From positions 1 to 64,000 of the forward strand of contig DASUTC010000067.1 in the NCBI GenBank assembly GCA_036374795.1: a stretch of 64,000 nucleotides of DNA, in the 5' to 3' direction. How positions within the stretch are numbered: the first letter of the stretch is position 1; each line of letters begins with the position of its first letter. Origin of the DNA: Herpetosiphonaceae bacterium (GTDB lineage: Bacteria > Chloroflexota > Chloroflexia > Chloroflexales > Kallotenuaceae). Of the stretch, positions 28,829 to 37,454 are shown piece by piece. The translations under genes and the position numbers were made by a program. A model generated the notes under the pieces. The model was not told the DNA's origin and did not search any database. It saw only the letters and a list, made by a program, of their open reading frames with translations.

Positions 28829-29728
28829 ATGGCTGAGCGGGTCGGCTTTATTGGCCTGGGGATCATGGGGCGCGGCATGGCGCATAATCTGCTCAAAGCC
28901 GAATTCGAGGTGCTGGTCTGGAATCGAACCGCCAGCCGCATGGATGAGCTGGTGCAGGCGGGCGCGACCGCCACGGACAGCCCCGCCGATCTGGCCGCAC
29001 AGAGCGATGTGATCATCATCTGTGTGAGCGATACGCCCGATGTGGTCGAGGTGATCCTGGGCGATCAGGGCGTGATCCACGGGGCGCAGCAGGGCGCGCT
29101 GGTGATCGATATGAGCACGATCAGCCCGCAGGTGACGCAGGAGCTCGCGGCGAAGCTGGCGGACAAGAGCATCGAGATGCTGGATGCGCCCGTCAGCGGC
29201 GGCAGCGAGGGCGCGGCGCGCGGCACGCTGAGCATCATGATCGGCGGCAAGGCGGCTCAGGTCGAGCGGGCGCTGCCGATGCTCCAGGCGATGGGCAAGA
29301 CGATTACTCATGTCGGCGATCACGGCAGCGGCCAGACCGTCAAGCTGGTGAATCAAATCCTGGTGGTCGGCCACGCGCTGGCGATGAGCGAGGCGCTCCT
29401 GTTTGCACAGGCGGGCGGCGTCGATCTGCAAAAGGCGCTGAGCGCCGTGAGCCAGGGAGCCGCCGGAAGCTGGATGCTCAGCAACCGAGGTCCGCAGATT
29501 ATGGAGCGCGACTGGCGGCCCGGCTTTACGATCGACCTTCAGCAGAAAGATCTGCGCCTGGTGCTCGCCGCAGCCGATCAGATGGGCGTGCCTGTCGTGG
29601 CGACCAGCCTGGTCTTCCATCTCTACCGGACGCTGCAAGCGCGCGGCCTGGGCGCCGAGGGCAACCACGCGCTGATCAAGGCGCTGGAAGAGCTGGCCGG
29701 GTTTGAGGTTGGGCGGCAGAGCGGCTGA
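28829..29728 (+). CDS. NAD(P)-dependent beta-hydroxyacid dehydrogenase (tartronate-semialdehyde reductase-like)
   Basis: A 299-aa member of the 3-hydroxyisobutyrate dehydrogenase family. The cofactor motif VGFIGLGIMGRGMAHNLL opens the protein, DAPVSGGSEGAARGTL is the substrate-binding signature, and the catalytic Lys lies in GQTVKLVNQIL. It could reduce tartronate semialdehyde (GarR/GlxR) or oxidise 3-hydroxyisobutyrate. Convergent malate synthase next door favours glyoxylate metabolism, weakly. A good AGGAGAGG site precedes ATG 28829. Confidence 0.88.
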   Translation: MAERVGFIGLGIMGRGMAHNLLKAEFEVLVWNRTASRMDELVQAGATATDSPADLAAQSDVIIICVSDTPDVVEVILGDQGVIHGAQQGALVIDMSTISPQVTQELAAKLADKSIEMLDAPVSGGSEGAARGTLSIMIGGKAAQVERALPMLQAMGKTITHVGDHGSGQTVKLVNQILVVGHALAMSEALLFAQAGGVDLQKALSAVSQGAAGSWMLSNRGPQIMERDWRPGFTIDLQQKDLRLVLAAADQMGVPVVATSLVFHLYRTLQARGLGAEGNHALIKALEELAGFEVGRQSG

Positions 29729-29810
29729 TTACTCTCATGTGTGGGGCGGCGTGTTTTCGAGGCGTAGGCAGTACACCCGATGCCGATCGATCTGCCCGAC
29801 GCCGCAAACG

Positions 29811-29836
29811 ACAGGACGCGCCGAAGCGCGCCCTGT
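29811..29836. terminator. Bidirectional terminator between convergent genes
   Basis: The stem ACAGGACGCGC / GCGCGCCCTGT (one mismatch) has a CGAA tetraloop, followed by TTTGTG on the plus strand. It serves the dehydrogenase gene and the oppositely oriented malate synthase gene. Confidence 0.6.
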
Positions 29837-29859
29837 TTGTGTGCGATGTAGCTTGTCTG

Positions 29860-31467
29860 CTAATCCAGGTACTCGTAGGCGGGCAGCGTCAAAAATTCGA
29901 CGAACTGATCGCTGGTGGTGATACGATCGAAGATCTGGCTGGCTAGCTCGTAGCGTCCGCGCGCGTACTGCTCAGCGCCTACCGTTGCGCGAATCTTGTC
30001 CAGCTCTTCGGCCAGCACCTGCCGGAAAAGGTCGACGCTCACTTTGCGCCCATCGGTGAGCACGCCTTTGGGATGGCGAATCCACTGCCAGACCTGCGCC
30101 CGCGAGATCTCACAGGTCGCTGCGTCCTCCATCAAGTTGTTGATCGGCACCGCGCCCGATCCGCCGAGCCAGGCGGCGAGATACTGCACGCCGACGCTGA
30201 CGTTGGTGCGCAGCCCGGCCTCGGTGATCGTCCCATCGGGCACGCGCAGCAGGTCGGCGGCGCTGATCTGCACGTCGTCGCGGGTCCTGTCGATCTGATT
30301 GGGCTGCGGCATCTCGCGGTCGAAGACCTCCAGCGCCACCGGAACCAGGCCGGGATGCGCCACCCATGTGCCGTCATGGCCGTCGCTGGCCTCGCGCTGC
30401 TTGTCGGCGCGGACCTGCTCGAAGGCGCGCTCGTTGGCTTCGAGATCGCTCTTGACCGGGATGAACGCCGACATGCCGCCGACCGCGTGCGCGCTGCGGC
30501 GGTGACAGGTTTTGATCGCCAGCAGCGAGTACGAGCGCATGAAATGCGTGGTCATCGTCACCTGGGCACGATCGGGCAGGATAAAATCGGGCCGGTTGCG
30601 GAACTTTTTGATGCAGCTAAAGATATAATCCCAGCGTCCGCAGTTCAGCCCAGCCGAGTGCTCGCGCAGCTCGTAGAGGATCTCATCCATCTCGAACGCC
30701 GCGAGGATCGTCTCGATCAGCACCGTGGCCTTGATCGTGCCGCGTGGAAGGCCAAGCTCCTGCTGCGCCAGCACGAACAGATCGTTCCAGAGCCGCGCTT
30801 CGAGATGGCTTTCGAGCTTCGGCAGGTAGAAATACGGCCCGGTGCCCTTCTCGATCAGCCGGTGGGCGTTGTGGAACATAAAGAGGCCGAAGTCGAGCAC
30901 GCCGCCGGGGATTGGCCTGCCGTCGAGCGTGACGTGCTTATCGTGGAGATGCCAGCCGCGCGGACGAACCAGCAGCGTGGCGATTGTCTCGTTGAGCTTG
31001 TAGCGCTTGCCCTCCGGGCTGGTGAAATCGATCGTGCCGTTGATCGCGTCGCGCAAGTTGATCTGGCCCTGGATCGTGTTCTCCCAGTTGGGCGCGTTGG
31101 CGTCCTCGAAGTCGGCCATAAAGACCTTCGCGCCGGAGTTGAGCGCGTTGATGATCATCTTGCGGTCGACCGGCCCGGTGATCTCCACGCGCCGATCTGC
31201 AAGATCGGCGGGAATCGGCGCGATCGTCCAGTCGCCCGCGCGGACATGGGAAGTCTCCGGCAGAAAATCCGGCATCATCCCCGCGTCGATCTCCTGCTGG
31301 CGCTCGGTCCGCCGCCGCAAGAGTGCCTCGCGTGTCGGCTCGCAGGCGCGAACCAGCGTAGCCACAAAGCTGAGCGCCTCCGGTGTAAGAATTTCGGCAA
31401 ATGCAGACGAAACCGGCGCTAGCACCTCGATGCTCTGGCCGTCGTTTTGAAGCTGTGAACGAGCCAT
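29860..31467 (-). CDS. aceB: Malate synthase A
   Basis: A 535-aa enzyme that condenses glyoxylate with acetyl-CoA to malate. The class A signature [18 protein letters not shown], the [12 protein letters not shown] block, and the segment with catalytic residues around [14 protein letters not shown] are present, then [12 protein letters not shown] 31467 has AAGGGAG nine to ten bases upstream; the in-frame extension upstream lacks family similarity. No isocitrate lyase is in the window, so glyoxylate may come from another route or locus. Confidence 0.95.
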   Translation of the reverse strand: MARSQLQNDGQSIEVLAPVSSAFAEILTPEALSFVATLVRACEPTREALLRRRTERQQEIDAGMMPDFLPETSHVRAGDWTIAPIPADLADRRVEITGPVDRKMIINALNSGAKVFMADFEDANAPNWENTIQGQINLRDAINGTIDFTSPEGKRYKLNETIATLLVRPRGWHLHDKHVTLDGRPIPGGVLDFGLFMFHNAHRLIEKGTGPYFYLPKLESHLEARLWNDLFVLAQQELGLPRGTIKATVLIETILAAFEMDEILYELREHSAGLNCGRWDYIFSCIKKFRNRPDFILPDRAQVTMTTHFMRSYSLLAIKTCHRRSAHAVGGMSAFIPVKSDLEANERAFEQVRADKQREASDGHDGTWVAHPGLVPVALEVFDREMPQPNQIDRTRDDVQISAADLLRVPDGTITEAGLRTNVSVGVQYLAAWLGGSGAVPINNLMEDAATCEISRAQVWQWIRHPKGVLTDGRKVSVDLFRQVLAEELDKIRATVGAEQYARGRYELASQIFDRITTSDQFVEFLTLPAYEYLD

Positions 31468-31646
31468 ATGTATGCGCTCCCTTCTGCGATCACCTTCCCA
31501 AGTTGAACCAGAAGCCAATCGACTGGCGTTACGATTCGTTATCGGATCGTGGAAGATCTGTTACCCGCCGAACTGCCGCCAATCATAGCGCCTTTTGTTC
31601 CGGTTGTCACACAATGGAGCGGCGATGGCGCAGCCTGGTCTTGCCT

Positions 31647-31693
31647 TAAACAAAAGCACAGCAGTTGGGCCGATTGAAGCCCGTCTGCTGTGC
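31647..31693 (-). terminator. Rho-independent terminator of the Gly/Ser/Met-rich gene
   Basis: On the minus strand GCACAGCAG ... CTGCTGTGC (31685-31693 with 31656-31664) encloses an inner GGGC/GCCC pair and is followed by TTTTGTTT. It lies 35 bases after the stop of the gene at 31729. The rest of 31468-31728 shows no gene. Confidence 0.75.
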
Positions 31694-31728
31694 CTGGAGC
31701 CGGTGATGATTGCTAACAGGTTGTCATG

Positions 31729-32232
31729 CTAGAAGCTTGAGCCGCCTGTCGACGAGGAGCCGCCCGAAGAGGAACCGCCTGATGAGGTGTCACCCATCGT
31801 GGAGCCGCCGCCCATCGTGGAGCCGCCGCCCATTGAGGAGCCGCCGCCCATCGTGGAGCCCCCGCCCATCGTGGAGCCCCCGCCCATTGAGGAGCCCCCG
31901 CCCATCGTGGAGCCGCCGACGGCGCGGCTGCTCAAGCCACCCTGGCTGCCGATCAGTTGAGCGAGATGCTGCTGGAGCTGCTGGATATGCTGCTCGTCTT
32001 GGCGGCGGATCTGCTGCAACAGGTTGCTGATCTCCTGATTGCCCTGGGCGTCGCGCTGGTACTTATCGTATGCCTCAAGAGCTTTCGACTTCTCGTAGAG
32101 AATCGTGATCAGATCGTAGGTCAGGTTGTCGAGCGGGAAGCTGCCACCCGATCCCGATCCCATGCCGCTCGATCCCATGCCGCTCGATCCCATGCCACTC
32201 GATCCCATGCCACCTTGATTCGACATTGACAT
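31729..32232 (-). CDS. Gly/Ser/Met-rich repeat protein with a central helical domain
   Basis: A 167-aa protein of unknown function with three parts. Residues about 6-30 repeat GMGSS. Residues about 32-95 are a helical hairpin (PLDNLTYDLITILYEKSKAL, then a Gln-rich helix QQIRRQDEQHIQQLQQHLAQ) that recalls ferritin-like or stress proteins. Residues about 105-150 are seven GGGSTM/GGGSSM units followed by a Ser/Gly tail. A signal peptide is absent. It follows the baeRF gene on the same strand and has its own terminator. Flexible glycine tails suggest multivalent assembly; that is inference. Confidence 0.7.
   Translation of the reverse strand: MSMSNQGGMGSSGMGSSGMGSSGMGSGSGGSFPLDNLTYDLITILYEKSKALEAYDKYQRDAQGNQEISNLLQQIRRQDEQHIQQLQQHLAQLIGSQGGLSSRAVGGSTMGGGSSMGGGSTMGGGSTMGGGSSMGGGSTMGGGSTMGDTSSGGSSSGGSSSTGGSSF
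31793..31918 (-). repeat. 18-base tandem repeat within the coding region
   Basis: Seven head-to-tail copies of an 18-base unit (CCCATCGTGGAGCCGCCG on the plus strand), each encoding GGGS(T/S)M. Units with ATT GAG instead of ATC GTG recur every third copy, so the array also has a 54-base period and probably grew by duplication of a trimer. Confidence 0.9.
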
Positions 32233-32318
32233 CTTTGTCCTCCTTACCTACCTCGTTCTACTCCGGTCAGCGGCTCCGTTATGCCGCGTGCAACAAACGT
32301 GCCAGGGTGGGAGGATGA

Positions 32319-32507
32319 AAGAACAAACCGCCGTGAGGCCGGGGGTTTGGGGCGTCCCCCATCATTTCTCTTCCTCTCGTAGTTGTGCGGAGAACAAAGA
32401 ACAAAGAACAAAGGAGAGCCAACAAAAGAACAAGAGCACAAGAGCACAAAGGCATTAGCCCATTGTGCTCTTGTGCTCTTGCTCCCTCGGACTTGGAACT
32501 CGGAGCG
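32319..32507 (-). repeat. Modular repeat, copy h, the longest
   Basis: In gene direction it follows the TAA of the baeRF gene: CGAGTTCCAAGTCCGAGG, a GAGCAAGAGCACAAG arm, its inverted TTGTGCTCTTG partner, then three TTTGTTC units. After a 40-base AT-richer spacer comes the GC-rich core (CCCCCGGCCTCACGGCGG) and another TTTGTTC. The core matches 8281-8326. Confidence 0.8.
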
Positions 32508-32508
32508 T

Positions 32509-33684
32509 TTAGCCTGGCTGATGCCTGCTCGCGTTGACTTCCTGCGCCTGCTCGGTGTCGCTATAGCGCAGGATCGCGCCGACGCCCTCATGCTGATCGA
32601 GGTACGCGCTTTCCTCCACGATCTGAACCGTCGCGCTCTGCTGCAGGGCACGCGAGGTAAAGATTTCGCGCAGGTTGACCTGCTGCATCTCCGCGCCGTC
32701 GTATGGACAGTTCGCGCGCATGCCGGGCCGCAAGGTGCCGCAGTTAGGACACTCGCCGCCGGTGGCGTTGAAGCCCTGATGCATGATCAGCGTCATCACC
32801 TGGCCTTTGGTCAGCGCCAGCGCGGTATCGGCGATACCGACCACGCCGTGACCGCCCTTGGTGTTGACCTGCGCCTCAAGCGTGTCGAGGTCGTCGGCCT
32901 CCTGCTGCTGCTCGACCTCGCGCATGCGCGGCTCGATCGTCTCCATGATCGATTTGATGTTGCTCTGGATGTCCAGGTTAATGAGATCGACGAGCCTGCC
33001 CTTAACGTGCTCCGGCAGCGTTCCCATCACCGTGCCTTTGACCGAGTCGTTGGCCGCGATGATCACGTGCTGGACATCGTAGCGCTTGATGATACGGCTC
33101 AGCTTATCGGCGATGTCCTTGGTGTGGGCCTTAATCACGTTCTCGGTGCGGCGCTGGAAGAGCATCTGGCCCCAGCCACCAGCATCGAAGCGCTTGATCT
33201 TTTCGTCGGCCTCTGTCTCGCCTGCTTTTTCGGCCTGGTTGAGCGAGATCACGAAGATCCGCGACTCCTGGCTATCGGCCAGGACGACCGCATACGTCTC
33301 GTAGTCGTCTAGGATGCGCGCGAGGTTGAACACATGCGGATAGCGATCTTCGGCGATCTGGGTATCGACCGGCGCTTGCAGCGGCAGTGTCTCCCAGATC
33401 CCCTCGGCGTCGCATGCAAAGATCGCCAGCCCAGTGGCGTCTTTGGGCGCGTCGCGGTTCAGGTAATCCATGATGCGCTGCCGATCGGCCTCAAAGCTTT
33501 TGAGATTGCCGTCACGCCCCTTGATCTGCCCCGCGACCAGCTCGAAGTCTTGCTCCAGCACTTGCAGCGCTTGCCGCTGGCCGGTGCCGTCGGGTCGCCA
33601 GTCCACATAGACGCTCAAGAAAGGCTGCTCCGTGCTTGGCAGCGCCGTTAGTTCCTGGAGCTTAGTTTGTAGGTCAGTAGCCAT
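32509..33684 (-). CDS. Bacterial eRF1-like (baeRF family) protein
   Basis: A 391-aa cytosolic protein that I place in the bacterial archaeo-eukaryotic release factor (baeRF/VLRF1-like) group. The N-terminal domain opens with TALPSTEQPFLSVYVDWRP. Near residue 185 the stretch DAGGWGQMLFQRRTENVIKAH occupies the place of the eRF1 GGQ loop and the following RFxRxRxE helix. The central domain has HVIIAANDSVKGTVM, and the C-terminus holds a zinc ribbon (CPNCG ... NCPYDG). Relatives are proposed to act in ribosome rescue or peptidyl-tRNA hydrolysis. Whether the GGWGQ loop is catalytic is unknown. Confidence 0.78.
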   Translation of the reverse strand: MATDLQTKLQELTALPSTEQPFLSVYVDWRPDGTGQRQALQVLEQDFELVAGQIKGRDGNLKSFEADRQRIMDYLNRDAPKDATGLAIFACDAEGIWETLPLQAPVDTQIAEDRYPHVFNLARILDDYETYAVVLADSQESRIFVISLNQAEKAGETEADEKIKRFDAGGWGQMLFQRRTENVIKAHTKDIADKLSRIIKRYDVQHVIIAANDSVKGTVMGTLPEHVKGRLVDLINLDIQSNIKSIMETIEPRMREVEQQQEADDLDTLEAQVNTKGGHGVVGIADTALALTKGQVMTLIMHQGFNATGGECPNCGTLRPGMRANCPYDGAEMQQVNLREIFTSRALQQSATVQIVEESAYLDQHEGVGAILRYSDTEQAQEVNASRHQPG

Positions 33685-33751
33685 GAATGCTCCTTTCGCA
33701 TCATCGCGCTCAGAGAGTTATGAGCAGGCGGTGCCTGCCGACATGCGCCGA

Positions 33752-33931
33752 TTAGTCCTTGCGGCTACCCTGGTCTTTGTTGCCTGGCGGCACCCAGTCT
33801 TGATCCTGCGGCTGGCCCTCGATCTCCGACTCCTGCTGCCGCATGTTGGCTTTATCCTCTTCCGCCAGCTCGCTGGGGCTGATTCGATCCTTCTTAGCAT
33901 TCACATCATGTGGAAGCTGCAAATTAGACAT
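33752..33931 (-). CDS. Small hydrophilic protein
   Basis: A 59-aa, highly charged, probably disordered protein (MSNLQLPHDV ... PSELAEEDKANMRQQESEI ... DQDWVPPGNK). I do not recognise it. The start is well supported: GGAGGAGGATCTCA directly precedes ATG 33931. It lies 67 bases upstream of the baeRF gene on the same strand and may be co-transcribed with it. The composition is reminiscent of small stress-induced proteins, which is only an impression. Confidence 0.6.
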   Translation of the reverse strand: MSNLQLPHDVNAKKDRISPSELAEEDKANMRQQESEIEGQPQDQDWVPPGNKDQGSRKD

Positions 33932-34145
33932 TGAGATCCTCCTCCGATATGTGCGCAGTACGACATAGGACGCGCGAGACGCCGCGGGCTGCGCACAATG
34001 GGCTTTGAGACTCTCGTGAGCAACCTCCATGCCGCGACCAAGAATCAGCCGGGCCGCGCCCATCGCTGTTGCCTAGGGCCATGCTTTGCCGCGTGGCAAG
34101 GAATGAGCGGAAATAGAGCGTGGAGAGCCGAATCTATTTTTAACC

Positions 34146-34175
34146 TTGACAAAACTATTTACTCTGGCGTAAGAT
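34146..34175 (+). promoter_or_regulatory. Sigma70-type promoter upstream of the secreted-protein island
   Basis: A consensus TTGACA (34146-34151), an 18-base spacer and TAAGAT (34170-34175) in AT-rich surroundings. It points toward the three secreted-protein genes, leaving a leader of about 350 bases that contains the iteron-like array. Confidence 0.55.
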
Positions 34176-34253
34176 GGTAAATAATGGTAATCAACCCTTC
34201 CAGGGTGTTATGCTGTAGCCACCTGCATTATGAAGCCAAATGTAGTTGGCTTT

Positions 34254-34316
34254 ATCTCGAAAAATAATCTGGAAGTCGCCCCCCGAATCTCGAAATAACC
34301 CCCCTTATCTAGAAGT
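34254..34316. repeat. Iteron-like direct repeat array
   Basis: Four ATCT(C/G/A)GAA units begin at 34254, 34267, 34287 and 34307. The last three are exactly 20 bases apart, and two of them carry a CCCCCC run eight bases further on. It lies in the roughly 600-base gene-free stretch 33932-34538. It could be a protein-binding array or the end of a lost mobile element; no gene was recognised in the stretch. Confidence 0.6.
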
Positions 34317-34538
34317 TTGTAAAGCGTTTCAATCGGCCTGGATCTGGCAAGCCAGCGCTGGCCCATTGTAGTTAGGCGCTCGTGTTCTTTCACAGGGCAT
34401 ATTCGGAACCAAGGCGACCAGAAACGAAGCAGAGCTTTCTGAAGCCGTGGAGCGCTGGCTAGCGCATCTCCGCTCATGCTTCTTAGAGACAACACAAGCA
34501 CATGTTCTGGACGCTAGTCCAAGTGAAAGGGGGGTATT

Positions 34539-35834
34539 ATGCTACGACGCCGACTCCATCTGCTCCTGTTGGCGGTCGTCACCATCGCGCTCAGCGGCTT
34601 CGCTTCCATTCCCACAAGCGCAACGACGAGGATCACCACCCTCACCGATGGAGCGCTGGGCATTTCTCTCTCCTACCCGTCAGCGTGGACCATCTACCGC
34701 GACCCCGTCCTCAAGGATACCTATGGCTTTTTGCTGTATGGTCCGAGCGAAGACTCCTCCGACGCGCATCATGAGATGCCGGTAGCGCGCATTGCGCTGG
34801 ACTATAACGCCAAACCAGCGCAGCTCGAATCGCTGGTACAGGCCAGGCTAGGTGAGTTCCCTAACATCCCGCTCGTCCGGTCCAACGTGCGGGTAGGCCA
34901 GGGCCTCGAGGGCGTGGCAATTGGACCAATGCCGGGTCAATATCTTTCGACCCTCGTGTATGTAGCGGCCAATCATCAGGTGTACCAAATCCGGATCTAT
35001 GGCAAGACGCTGGATACTCATGGCAAGAACCTCCTGGCGGGCCTGCGCTTCCACCCGCCGACTCAATCGATCGCGTCGCTGGGATTGTTGACGGCGGAGG
35101 AGGACATCGCGCGCCAGCAGGCTGCTGCACAGTCCATGATGAATCATCAGCGCGAGGCGGCGGCGCAGCAGGCCATGAAAAACACCGCTCCTCAGCAGGA
35201 GGATGTCAGCATCAACGCCTGCGGTGCGACGCAATGGGGCTCGTTGTTCTGGCAGGTCCAGTGGGACGATACCGCCAACTTCTACGGCTACCCCGGCTGG
35301 AGCATCTTGTCTGGGAATGGTGGCAGCTTCTGGGGCGAAGGCTACCACGTCGGCCTGTGCTGGACAGACTACGCCAATAGCTACTATGCCATCGACTATC
35401 CGCTCCAGCGGGGAGCCTATGTCTACGCGGCCTTCTCAGGCTATGTCACCTATGCGGGCTGGGGCTCGAATGGATGGGATACCCTGGGCAAGCATGTGGA
35501 TGTGCGCAGTAGCCAGAGCAGCTATGTGTATAACGTCTCAGCGCATCTGGACAGCATCTGGGTTTCCAATGGTCAGTATGTCTCCGCAGGCACGATCATC
35601 GGCACCGCAGGCTCTACGGGAGGTAACTGGGCGCCTCACTTACACACAAAGGTTGATTACACGCCGTCCATGCATTGGACCGGGCAGCTTTACGGCGGCC
35701 ACTCGATGAAGCCTACATGGCTCCGCTGCTTTAATTGCACCTCCGGCAGCTATGGCTACGATCAGCCGGCAACCGACGGCTACGGCGGCGGATATTACAC
35801 GTCGTTCTGGAAGGACAGATGGATCATGTGGTAA
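34539..35834 (+). CDS. Secreted M23-like (LytM domain) peptidase
   Basis: A 431-aa exported protein with a signal peptide (residues 1-28). Residues about 30-175 form a PsbP-like or unknown beta domain (LGISLSYPSAWTIYRDP). A Gln/Ala-rich linker follows, then a C-terminal M23/LytM fold: AIDYPLQRGAYVYAAFSGYVTYAG, and the HxH motif in GNWAPHLHTKVDY. The usual His four residues before the Asp of AID is Tyr; the first zinc ligand might instead be the His in EGYHVG, giving a longer spacing as in LasA-like members. It probably acts on peptidoglycan or extracellular peptides. It heads a secreted-protein operon. Confidence 0.8.
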   Translation: MLRRRLHLLLLAVVTIALSGFASIPTSATTRITTLTDGALGISLSYPSAWTIYRDPVLKDTYGFLLYGPSEDSSDAHHEMPVARIALDYNAKPAQLESLVQARLGEFPNIPLVRSNVRVGQGLEGVAIGPMPGQYLSTLVYVAANHQVYQIRIYGKTLDTHGKNLLAGLRFHPPTQSIASLGLLTAEEDIARQQAAAQSMMNHQREAAAQQAMKNTAPQQEDVSINACGATQWGSLFWQVQWDDTANFYGYPGWSILSGNGGSFWGEGYHVGLCWTDYANSYYAIDYPLQRGAYVYAAFSGYVTYAGWGSNGWDTLGKHVDVRSSQSSYVYNVSAHLDSIWVSNGQYVSAGTIIGTAGSTGGNWAPHLHTKVDYTPSMHWTGQLYGGHSMKPTWLRCFNCTSGSYGYDQPATDGYGGGYYTSFWKDRWIMW

Positions 35835-35864
35835 TGGCTGGCAGTTGGCGTGGTGACGATACTT

Positions 35865-35892
35865 CGGAGGGACGCGCTGTGTAGTCCCTCCG
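35865..35892 (+). other. Hairpin between the first two secreted-protein genes
   Basis: A perfect nine-base-pair stem, CGGAGGGAC / GTCCCTCCG, with a ten-base loop and no U-tract. It lies in the 129-base spacer before the metzincin-like gene and may tune read-through or mRNA stability. Confidence 0.4.
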
Positions 35893-35963
35893 CCCTCCGC
35901 ATAAAGCGTATCAACAAACCGGCAGCTAAGTATCGTACGGAGGTAGCTGTGAAGGAGGCATTC

Positions 35964-36557
35964 ATGAAACGACGGCTCGGCACATTCTTCAACCGACGTC
36001 TCAGCGCCCCTGGCAAACGACGCCTGAGCATAGGCATCGTGCTCCTGCTGTTGGCGGCCAATCTGCTGGTCGGGACCCGCGTCTTTGCGCATCAGTGGGC
36101 GAACTACCACATCAACACCTATGGGGCAAACGCCTATGTAGGAGTGTATAACTACGCCTACTACTGGTACGAAGCAAACGATGGACTCTACGATTGGCAC
36201 TACAACACCGTCATGGACCTCTGGTATGTGGACTACAACAGCTCCACGCTGGTCGTCTACGATGGCAACTGGGGCAACACTGGCTGGGCCGGTCTTGCAA
36301 CGTTGCACGGGATCGACGGCTATGGGCACATTAGCTGGGGCTCTGCCGTCTACAACTGGTACTACGACTACGCCTTCACCTACTACGGCAAACAGGCGAT
36401 CTTCTGCCAGGAGGCAGGCCACGTTTTCGGCCTCGATCACTCCAATGACGGCGGCTGCATGGGCGCTGGCTACTGGTACAACGCCAACTACTACTACTAT
36501 ACTGTGGCCCACAACTGGAACGACCTCTGGTACATGTATCGCTATAGCCATCACTAA
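35964..36557 (+). CDS. Secreted metzincin-like protein with an altered zinc motif
   Basis: A 197-aa exported protein. After a basic N-terminus, residues about 20-42 form a membrane-spanning signal ending VFA. The mature part is rich in Tyr/Trp/Asn. Near the end it carries QEAGHVFGLDH (residues 149-159), which aligns with the metzincin zinc motif HExxHxxGxxH except that the first His is Gln149; Glu150, His153, Gly156 and His159 are kept, and GGCMG could be the Met-turn. It could be a protease variant or an inactive binding protein. ATG 35964 has AAGGAGG at six bases. Confidence 0.7.
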   Translation: MKRRLGTFFNRRLSAPGKRRLSIGIVLLLLAANLLVGTRVFAHQWANYHINTYGANAYVGVYNYAYYWYEANDGLYDWHYNTVMDLWYVDYNSSTLVVYDGNWGNTGWAGLATLHGIDGYGHISWGSAVYNWYYDYAFTYYGKQAIFCQEAGHVFGLDHSNDGGCMGAGYWYNANYYYYTVAHNWNDLWYMYRYSHH

Positions 36558-36580
36558 TCTAGGAGAGGAGGTAGATCACG

Positions 36581-37255
36581 ATGAGAACGCTACGCATCAT
36601 GATGGGGACGTTGAGTGCTTCTCTGCTCATCCTCTCCTTCCTGGCCTTCGCGCCGCAGCAACATACGCATCATCAGGCCACGCATCATGGCGGCGCAACC
36701 TGGCACGCTACCTGGCTCAACCACCCCGAGTCCCTGGCGCAGGCTGAGGATCTGGCGACGGCCATTGTGGTGGCGCAAGTCACCAAGGTGACACAGGCAC
36801 CCGATATTGTGCCGCAGACCAAAGGGGACGCAGCGCAGGGACAGCCAAAGGATGGCACGCACAAGGAGCTGCCGAAGCGCGAAGGCGAGGCCGCTGTGCA
36901 GCACGGTGCTCCAGACGCGAAGGTAGCCAATGACCCACTGCGCCAGCTCCCCAACCAGCGCATTAGCTTCAAGGTGTTACAGTCCTTGAAGGGCGATGTC
37001 GGGGAAACGCTGCGGCTCTTCCATACCGGGAACGATACGCAGTTTATTGAGGGCGACCCACCGTACAAGGCGGGGGAGATCTATGTGCTGTTTGTGCAGC
37101 CCAGGCAGCATGAGGCTGCGACATATCGGGTGATTTCCCCTGAAGGACGTTACCAGGTTGTGGACGGCAAGCTGCAACCGATGGTCACGGAGGGCTTCGC
37201 AGCGCAGCTCGAAGGAACCAGCGTGGACAGCCTGGCAGCGGAGCTGGCGCGCTGA
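36581..37255 (+). CDS. Secreted His-rich protein of unknown function
   Basis: A 224-aa exported protein. A signal peptide (residues 1-26) is followed by a His cluster (QQHTHHQATHHGG) that could bind metal. A Lys/Gln/Pro-rich linker and a beta domain with RISFKVLQSLKGDVGETLRL and EGDPPYKAGEIYVLFVQPR come next. I recognise the general look of this C-terminal domain from other secreted bacterial proteins but cannot name it. It starts 23 bases after the metzincin-like gene with AGGAGAGGAGG upstream, and a strong hairpin follows. Confidence 0.65.
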   Translation: MRTLRIMMGTLSASLLILSFLAFAPQQHTHHQATHHGGATWHATWLNHPESLAQAEDLATAIVVAQVTKVTQAPDIVPQTKGDAAQGQPKDGTHKELPKREGEAAVQHGAPDAKVANDPLRQLPNQRISFKVLQSLKGDVGETLRLFHTGNDTQFIEGDPPYKAGEIYVLFVQPRQHEAATYRVISPEGRYQVVDGKLQPMVTEGFAAQLEGTSVDSLAAELAR

Positions 37256-37303
37256 TCGAAGAGCGGCGGGGAAGGATATAGACTCGTAGGCGCGGACGGA
37301 AAG

Positions 37304-37336
37304 GGGGAAGGTGGCTATGATACAGCCGCCTTCCCC
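37304..37336 (+). terminator. Terminator-like hairpin after the secreted-protein operon
   Basis: The stem GGGGAAGGTGGCT / AGCCGCCTTCCCC (13 pairs, one T-G) has a seven-base loop and is followed by GTCTGGCTTC. It ends the plus-strand island, opposite the end of the glycerophosphodiesterase gene. Confidence 0.6.
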
Positions 37337-37454
37337 GTCTGGCTTCAGCCAGTGGGCAGCGCTGACACCCGTCGAGTAGCAAGCGCTACCCTCCCTGCGA
37401 TCGTTGATTTTTGGCAAAGAATGAGCAGGAGTCGTGGCAAAGCTATCAGGTACG

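Noticed and set aside
31793-31918. CRISPR array
   Set aside because: The units are contiguous 18-base coding repeats with no spacers.
34208-34501. A 97-codon minus-strand frame with KLLDKGGYFEIRG
   Set aside because: The most protein-like part is simply the translation of the 20-base repeat array; there is no ribosome site.
34100-37340. Prophage or integrative element carrying the secreted-protein genes
   Set aside because: No integrase, transposase, tRNA or attachment repeat was found; the different composition could reflect secreted-protein codon needs.
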